Assembly (NCBI GenBank): GCA_036388295.1
Contig: DASVSC010000037.1
Location: 1 to 32,896 of the forward strand
Source: RYN-431 sp036388295
Lineage (GTDB): Bacteria > Planctomycetota > Phycisphaerae > Tepidisphaerales > Tepidisphaeraceae
Reading direction: 5' to 3'
DNA: 32,896 nucleotides
Below are positions 28,502 to 32,896 of this stretch, piece after piece. The stretch's first letter is position 1; each line of letters begins with the position of its first letter. A program made the translations under genes and the position numbers. A model generated the notes under the pieces. The model worked only from the letters and a program-made list of their open reading frames with translations. It ran no database searches and was not told where the DNA came from.

Positions 28502-29551
28502 ATGAAAGTGGTCATCCTCTGGTCGTACATTTCCGGCTACATGGGGGCTTCGTGGCGCGCCTTGGCGGCAGTGCCGGGCGTGTCGGTCTTTGTCCTGGCG
28601 TTTCAGTCGGACGCGAGCGCGCCGTTCAGCAGTGACGTGCTGGGCAAGATCCCGCACCGTTTGCTCGACGCGCGTCAGCGCCTCGACGTGCCGTTCGTGC
28701 GCGACTTGGTACGCGCCGAAGCGCCCGACGCGATCATGGTTACAGGCTGGGCGCACCCGGCTTACCGCGCCGTGGTGGCCGACCCCGTGCACGCCGGCGT
28801 ACCGAAACTGATGACCATGGACACGCAGTTGCGGTTTAATTTTCGCCAGATGATCGGCCGCCGGGCGATGCGGCCGTTCCTCAGGCGCATCGACCGGGTG
28901 GTGGTATCGGGCGAGCGGGCGGCGCAGGCGGCACGCTACTTCGGGTTCAAGGGCTCACAGATCAAACTCGGCTTCTGCGGGCTCGACTTCGGCATCTTCG
29001 GGCCGCTGCTGGAGCGCCGTCTGCAGGGGCCGTGGCCGCGGAAGTTTTTGTTCGTCGGCCGGTACGCGCCGGAGAAGGCGCTCGACGTGCTGGTGGACGC
29101 TTACGCGCGTTACCGCGCCGCGGCAGGGGCGGACGCCTGGGAACTGGTCTGTTGCGGCACCGGGCCGGAGGGACATCGCCTCAAAGCGCCGGGCATTATT
29201 GACATGGGTTTCGTTCCACCGGACCGACAGGCCGAGGTGTTCACTGACGCCGGCGCGTTCGTGATGGCCAGTTCGTACGAACCCTGGGGCGTCGCCATTG
29301 CCGAGGGGGCCGCTTCGGGTTTGCCGCTGGTCTGTTCCGACGCGTGCGGCGCGGTCGCGGAAGTCTTGCGCGAAGGCTACAACGGCTACGTCTTCGGCAC
29401 CGGCGACGCCGCGGCTTTGGCGCGGGCGCTGACACGCGTGTCAATGGTGGACGCACCGACTTGGGGCACCCGTTCCCGGACGCTCGCCAGTGCTTACGAC
29501 GCGGCCGGCTGGCCGCAGCGGGTGTTCGATGATCTGCTGCCTCAGGCGTAA
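28502..29551 (+). CDS. Glycosyltransferase family 4 protein
   Basis: A 349-residue GT-B transferase. It begins MKVVILWSYISGYMGASWRAL. The acceptor domain includes DAIMVTGWAHPAYRAVV and the helix DRVVVSGERAAQAARYFG. The donor domain begins KFLFVGRYAPEKALDVLV, and EX7E is present in SSYEPWGVAIAEGAASGLP. Sugar and acceptor are unknown. The ATG at 28502 is preferred: the frame is open back to 28139, but that region is the start of the divergent transferase on the other strand. There is no Shine-Dalgarno. A -10-like GATAAA at 28483-28488 sits so close that the message may be nearly leaderless. Confidence 0.88.
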   Translation: MKVVILWSYISGYMGASWRALAAVPGVSVFVLAFQSDASAPFSSDVLGKIPHRLLDARQRLDVPFVRDLVRAEAPDAIMVTGWAHPAYRAVVADPVHAGVPKLMTMDTQLRFNFRQMIGRRAMRPFLRRIDRVVVSGERAAQAARYFGFKGSQIKLGFCGLDFGIFGPLLERRLQGPWPRKFLFVGRYAPEKALDVLVDAYARYRAAAGADAWELVCCGTGPEGHRLKAPGIIDMGFVPPDRQAEVFTDAGAFVMASSYEPWGVAIAEGAASGLPLVCSDACGAVAEVLREGYNGYVFGTGDAAALARALTRVSMVDAPTWGTRSRTLASAYDAAGWPQRVFDDLLPQA

Positions 29552-29613
29552 GACGTCGTTGCCGCTGGCCCTTGGTATGAATCACGACCCGAATGAGCGG
29601 CCAACTCTGCGAA

Positions 29614-32373
29614 TCATTGCGGCGCCGGTCCGGTGGCCGGCAGTTTCAAGTCGCCGATCAGTTGATTGAACTCCGCCTGCCACCGCTTCCCGCCTAGGCC
29701 GTCGCCGTAGATGAGGCGTTGTTCCACCAGAAGGTTCCGCATGGCGTCCGCGTTTTCGCCGAGTCTTAGGTTACTTCGAATCAGCTTGAGCAGCGCTTCC
29801 CAATAAGCCGGATTCTCGCGGCTTTCGAAGTTGCCGGCGGCGTCGGGGGTGGTGACGTAGCCGCTGCCGAGCACGTTGTCGCCGAACAGCGTCGCCAGTT
29901 GCAGGCGGGCGGCCGTCCAATCCTCTTGTGCGAAATACGTGCGGGCCAAGCCCAGCTTCACCTGCGGGTCGTATCTGGCCCGGGCACGGCGTTCGGGCGG
30001 CAGGGCGTCCAGATAGGCGGTGACGTTCGGCTTCGTGTCCAGCGCTTGGAACCGCTGAAGCGAGGCGTCCAGCAATCGCTTCCGCTCGGCCGGGTCGGAC
30101 GTGGCTTCGGCGGCGCGGCGTTGCGTGTCGGCGTCGAACACGCGGTACGTGTACGTCAGCCGGCGGATGCGCCCGTCGGCGTGGTCCTGTGCCCAGGTGA
30201 CCAGGAACGGCGTCAGCATCGCGCGGTCGCGCTCCAGGCGGGCTACTTCGTCGGCCCGGCCGGCGGCTTCCGCGCCGGTCACTTGCCCTTCGAGCTTTTC
30301 CAGCAGGTTGTAAACCACCTGGCCGGCGTTGGCGGGGTTTTGCTTTGCGAGCGTGACCAGTTGATCCGTCGCCCGGCCGACGTCGCCGAGCTGCACGTAC
30401 GCCTGCACGCGGATCAGCAACGCTTCGCCGAGCAGGTCGGGCTCGTTTCCTAATCCCCGGGCGACGCCCTCGAAATCATCCAGCGCCCCGGCCGCCCGCG
30501 CCGGGTCTTTTTGTTCACGCAAAGCGATGTCGGCCGACAGCAAGCGGGTTTGGGCCAGACGCGTTCGGTCCAGCGTGGCGGCCGCGGGCGTCGGGGCGTT
30601 TTGCAACCGCTCGGCGATGCTCTTGCTCACGACGTCCGCTAATTCGGCCAGTTCATTCAGCGATGCCGGCCGCTTCGGGTCGGTCGGCGGCAGGGTGTCG
30701 AGGCGCTGCCGCAGGGCAACCATCAGGTAATAGCGGCTTTCGGCAAAGTTGCGGTCGGCGGCAGGTACGGTGCGGAAAGCGGCGACGGCGTCATCGGCGC
30801 GGCCACTCGCCTGCAATCGACGGGCGTATTCGTAAGCGAACTCAAGCCGCGCCAGCGGCGGCGCGACGGCCGTGCGTAACGCGCGGTCGTACAGCTTCGT
30901 CACCGCCGGGTCGTCCGGCGCGGCGCGGAACATCGCGCCGACAATTGAAATGGCCTGATCGAATGCGGTCGTCAGCCGATCGCTTTTGCCTGTGGATTTG
31001 ATGGCGTCCACGTAATCGAGAAACGCCGTCGCCGCCTCGGCGTTGCGGTTCAATTTCTGCAGGAAAAACGGCAGCACGTACCGCGTGCTGTCGAGCACGG
31101 CGGCCGAAATATTCTGACGGCGCTGCAGTTCCGTGGCCGCCTCGATACCGCGCTCGATCGCCGGCCGGTCGAATGTCTGGCCGGTGGGCCGGAGCGTTTC
31201 GGTTTCCGCACGGGCGAGGCGTGCCTGCAAGCCCAGCGCGTTCAGCTTCGCGGCCGGCGTGTCGTTGCTGAGGCGCGTGGCGATCAGTTCCAGAATCAGC
31301 CCGCGCATCTGGGGCCGCGCCTGCTGCAAACGGTCCAGTTCGTCGTCCGCGGCGTCGGACTTGCCGGCGGCCAGCGCCTGGCGGAAGCGCACGCCGCTGA
31401 CGGCCACGTCGATAACGCCTGCGTCCAGTCCCGCGCCGCGCGACCAGCGCAAGAACTCCTCCATGGCCGTGTCGGCGGCGCTGAGCTGCTTCTGCGCCAG
31501 CCGCACGGAGACCGTGAGCAGGCGGGCGTCGAACTGCTGGCGCACGTCGTCGGGCCGGCCATGGGTGATGGCGAAGGCGAAGCCCTCGGCGGCGGCCGTC
31601 AGGGCGTCGGGCGTACCGCGGGCCAGGTTCAGCTTGGCGATGAAAAACTTCACGGACGCGCGGTCGGGGTTGTCGTCGGAATCGAACGGCGCGAGGGCGC
31701 TGACGGCCTCATTCAGCATCGGCTCGCGCGACGCGTCGGCCCGGCCGGTCGCCAGGGCCAGCGGGTAGGCGACGATCGCGTGCGTGTAGTTCGCGATCGT
31801 TTTCTGCTCGTCGGCGACGTCCCACGCCTTCTCCATTGCCGGCCAATTGTTGACCGCGGCGCGGCAGACGCTGTCGGCCCGTTCGGCGGCTTTGGCCAGC
31901 AGTTGCCGGACCGCGCCGGCGACGGGCCGCAGGCGGCTGGCCGCGCCGGGGCTGGGGCCGAAGTATTCCAGCACGCTCTGGTCGGCGGCCACGCCGTGGT
32001 CGATCAGCAGGTTCGCGTCGCCGATCAGGGCCGTCGGGTCGTTCATCGTCGGCAGGATCTGCGGCAGGGCTTCCACATACGTGGCCACTAGGCGACGCGT
32101 CTCCAATAAATCGCCCGGCGGGTTGTCCTTCAGCCGCAGCAGCGTCATCCGGCCGAGCATGACGCGCTTCTGGTCCGCCGGCGTCTTGGCCACATCGAAC
32201 GCGCGGTCGAGCAGGACGCCGAGGTCGCGATTGGCCAGCTCGTTGAACAGCTTTTCGTCGCCAATGGCGTCGAGTCCGACCGGCTGTGCGACCGCAGCGG
32301 CTGCCAAGAAGTAGCCGCAGATGAACGCGGATGAACGCAGATAAGAGGAAATAGAATGGCTCTTTCTTTTCAT
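29614..32373 (-). CDS. Large secreted helical-repeat (TPR-like) protein
   Basis: A 919-residue protein with a signal peptide (MKRKSHSISSYLRS, then SAFICGYFLAAAAVA and cleavage before QP). The mature part is almost entirely amphipathic helices rich in Ala, Arg, Leu and Asp, with TPR-like pairs such as RLEFAYEYARRLQASGRADD and LLGEALLIRVQAYVQLGDVG. It has no catalytic motif. The end, EARTYFAQEDWTAARLQL-like helices and a Pro-rich tail (LKLPATGPAPQ), is soluble. The gene lies directly after exbD; TPR-type proteins are common partners of ExbB/ExbD systems in planctomycetes, and a periplasmic scaffold role is plausible. The first codons fall within an arm of a dispersed inverted repeat, so the start and signal may be recently acquired. 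Confidence 0.8.
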   Translation of the reverse strand: MKRKSHSISSYLRSSAFICGYFLAAAAVAQPVGLDAIGDEKLFNELANRDLGVLLDRAFDVAKTPADQKRVMLGRMTLLRLKDNPPGDLLETRRLVATYVEALPQILPTMNDPTALIGDANLLIDHGVAADQSVLEYFGPSPGAASRLRPVAGAVRQLLAKAAERADSVCRAAVNNWPAMEKAWDVADEQKTIANYTHAIVAYPLALATGRADASREPMLNEAVSALAPFDSDDNPDRASVKFFIAKLNLARGTPDALTAAAEGFAFAITHGRPDDVRQQFDARLLTVSVRLAQKQLSAADTAMEEFLRWSRGAGLDAGVIDVAVSGVRFRQALAAGKSDAADDELDRLQQARPQMRGLILELIATRLSNDTPAAKLNALGLQARLARAETETLRPTGQTFDRPAIERGIEAATELQRRQNISAAVLDSTRYVLPFFLQKLNRNAEAATAFLDYVDAIKSTGKSDRLTTAFDQAISIVGAMFRAAPDDPAVTKLYDRALRTAVAPPLARLEFAYEYARRLQASGRADDAVAAFRTVPAADRNFAESRYYLMVALRQRLDTLPPTDPKRPASLNELAELADVVSKSIAERLQNAPTPAAATLDRTRLAQTRLLSADIALREQKDPARAAGALDDFEGVARGLGNEPDLLGEALLIRVQAYVQLGDVGRATDQLVTLAKQNPANAGQVVYNLLEKLEGQVTGAEAAGRADEVARLERDRAMLTPFLVTWAQDHADGRIRRLTYTYRVFDADTQRRAAEATSDPAERKRLLDASLQRFQALDTKPNVTAYLDALPPERRARARYDPQVKLGLARTYFAQEDWTAARLQLATLFGDNVLGSGYVTTPDAAGNFESRENPAYWEALLKLIRSNLRLGENADAMRNLLVEQRLIYGDGLGGKRWQAEFNQLIGDLKLPATGPAPQ

Positions 32374-32400
32374 CTGCGTTCATCCGCGTTTATCTGCGGC
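32314..32400. repeat. Dispersed inverted repeat overlapping a gene start
   Basis: The arms at 32314-32343 and 32371-32400 are reverse complements over 30 bases with one internal mismatch and a mismatched outer base. The spacer is 27 bases. Each arm contains GCCGCAGAT, ACGCGGATGAACGCAGAT. This sequence family (CGCGGATGAACGCAGAT) recurs between genes in planctomycetes and related phyla, to my knowledge. Here the right arm begins the coding frame of the 919-residue protein, and the left arm encodes part of its signal peptide. Confidence 0.8.
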
Positions 32401-32413
32401 TGTTTCCTCTTTT

Positions 32414-32878
32414 TCACTCAGCCGCCTGGAACCCGATCTTCGTAAAGCCCGCCTGCAGCACGCTGGTGTACACCGTCACCACGTTGTCGTACCGCAGATT
32501 GCGCGCGGGCTTGATGAAGACTTGGATGTCTTCGGTTTTACGGCCGGCATTTTTCAGGCCTTCCAGCAGTGTCGTCAGCTGGGCCGTCAGTTGTGTGTCA
32601 CTGCTGGCGCTGGTGCGGCCGACGAAGGCGCGGAAACCGCTCGGCGGCAGTGGACTGACGCTGATCGTCACCGGGTCTTTGGGCACGAGGTTCGGATCGA
32701 CGGTGGTATCGGACACGCCGCCCGACGTGATCGGCAGGTTCGACGCCAGGTACCGGTCGGCGCCGCCGAACTTGCCGACCATCATCAGGAAGATCAGCAG
32801 CACCATTACGACGTCCACCAGCGGCGTCATGTCGGGGCCGCTGTCGTAGTGGACTCGGTTGTTGCGGTTGAACTTCAT
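32414..32878 (-). CDS. ExbD/TolR family biopolymer transport protein
   Basis: A 154-residue inner-membrane protein with a short cytoplasmic N-terminus (MKFNRNNRVHYDSGPD), one transmembrane helix (MTPLVDVVMVLLIFLMMVG) and a periplasmic domain ending GFTKIGFQAAE. The Asp in PLVDVVMVLLIF is the proton-carrying residue of the family. With an ExbB/TolQ partner it converts proton motive force into work on periplasmic or outer-membrane partners. The partner is expected just beyond the window, upstream on the minus strand. The ATG is at 32878. The periplasmic part is somewhat longer than in E. coli ExbD (141), with a Ser/Thr-rich segment (ITSGGVSDTTVDPN) after the helix. Confidence 0.92.
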   Translation of the reverse strand: MKFNRNNRVHYDSGPDMTPLVDVVMVLLIFLMMVGKFGGADRYLASNLPITSGGVSDTTVDPNLVPKDPVTISVSPLPPSGFRAFVGRTSASSDTQLTAQLTTLLEGLKNAGRKTEDIQVFIKPARNLRYDNVVTVYTSVLQAGFTKIGFQAAE

Positions 32879-32896
32879 GGGAGAGTGGAGAGTTGG

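Noticed and set aside
1..32896. CRISPR array, tRNA, rRNA, transposase or prophage
   Set aside because: No regularly spaced short repeats, cloverleaf-like segments, rRNA motifs or mobile-element proteins were seen on reading both strands.

Overview
The window is about 33 kb of high-GC bacterial DNA that most resembles a planctomycete, probably near Phycisphaerae. The signs are a giant secreted Fn3-repeat protein with an LEPR-XLL-type N-terminus (FEQLEKRSMMAA), a DUF6717 protein, a prepilin with a planctomycete-style tail, an ExbD plus helical-repeat secreted protein pair, and dispersed intergenic palindromes. The lineage is inferred from gene content only; no rRNA or marker gene is present.

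Layout. 1-4.2 kb: an inverted pair of REP-like palindromes, a type IV prepilin-like gene (minus), a lipobox-bearing short-chain dehydrogenase (plus), a long structured leader, nhaA (plus) and one weakly supported hypothetical gene (minus). 4.2-9.5 kb: one gene for a roughly 1763-residue protein of 18 fibronectin type III modules that alternate strictly between a short and a long form. 9.6-10.8 kb: a DUF6717 gene, a small zinc-ribbon gene with a decayed tandem copy, and a possible 37-residue membrane peptide.

10.85-17.8 kb (minus): a complete eight-gene Nit1-type nitrilase cluster. In transcription order it encodes a Sll0783/MSMEG_0572 protein, the nitrilase, an MSMEG_0569 flavoprotein, an MSMEG_0568 radical SAM enzyme, an MSMEG_0567 acetyltransferase, a sll0787 AIR-synthase-like protein, an MSMEG_0565 glycosyltransferase and an MSMEG_0570 protein. 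Most junctions overlap or are separated by a few bases. A good sigma-54 (-24/-12) promoter match lies upstream. A divergent TetR-family gene (18.2-18.8 kb) has a perfect 18-bp palindrome just before its start.

18.8-24.9 kb (minus): a stressosome operon, rsbR-rsbS-rsbT, followed by an RsbT-like ATPase fused to a PP2C phosphatase, an RsbT-like ATPase fused to a histidine kinase, and a REC-PAS-kinase-REC hybrid. The layout suggests that stress sensing by the RsbR/RsbS complex is passed to a two-component phosphorelay instead of, or as well as, a sigma factor pathway.

25.1-29.6 kb: mannonate dehydratase, serine O-acetyltransferase and a GT4 glycosyltransferase (minus), with a second glycosyltransferase divergent (plus). 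29.6-32.9 kb (minus): ExbD/TolR and a 919-residue secreted helical protein whose signal peptide is encoded inside an arm of a dispersed inverted repeat. No tRNA, rRNA, CRISPR array, transposase or phage gene was recognised. Long open frames on the strand opposite these genes are composition shadows and are left out.
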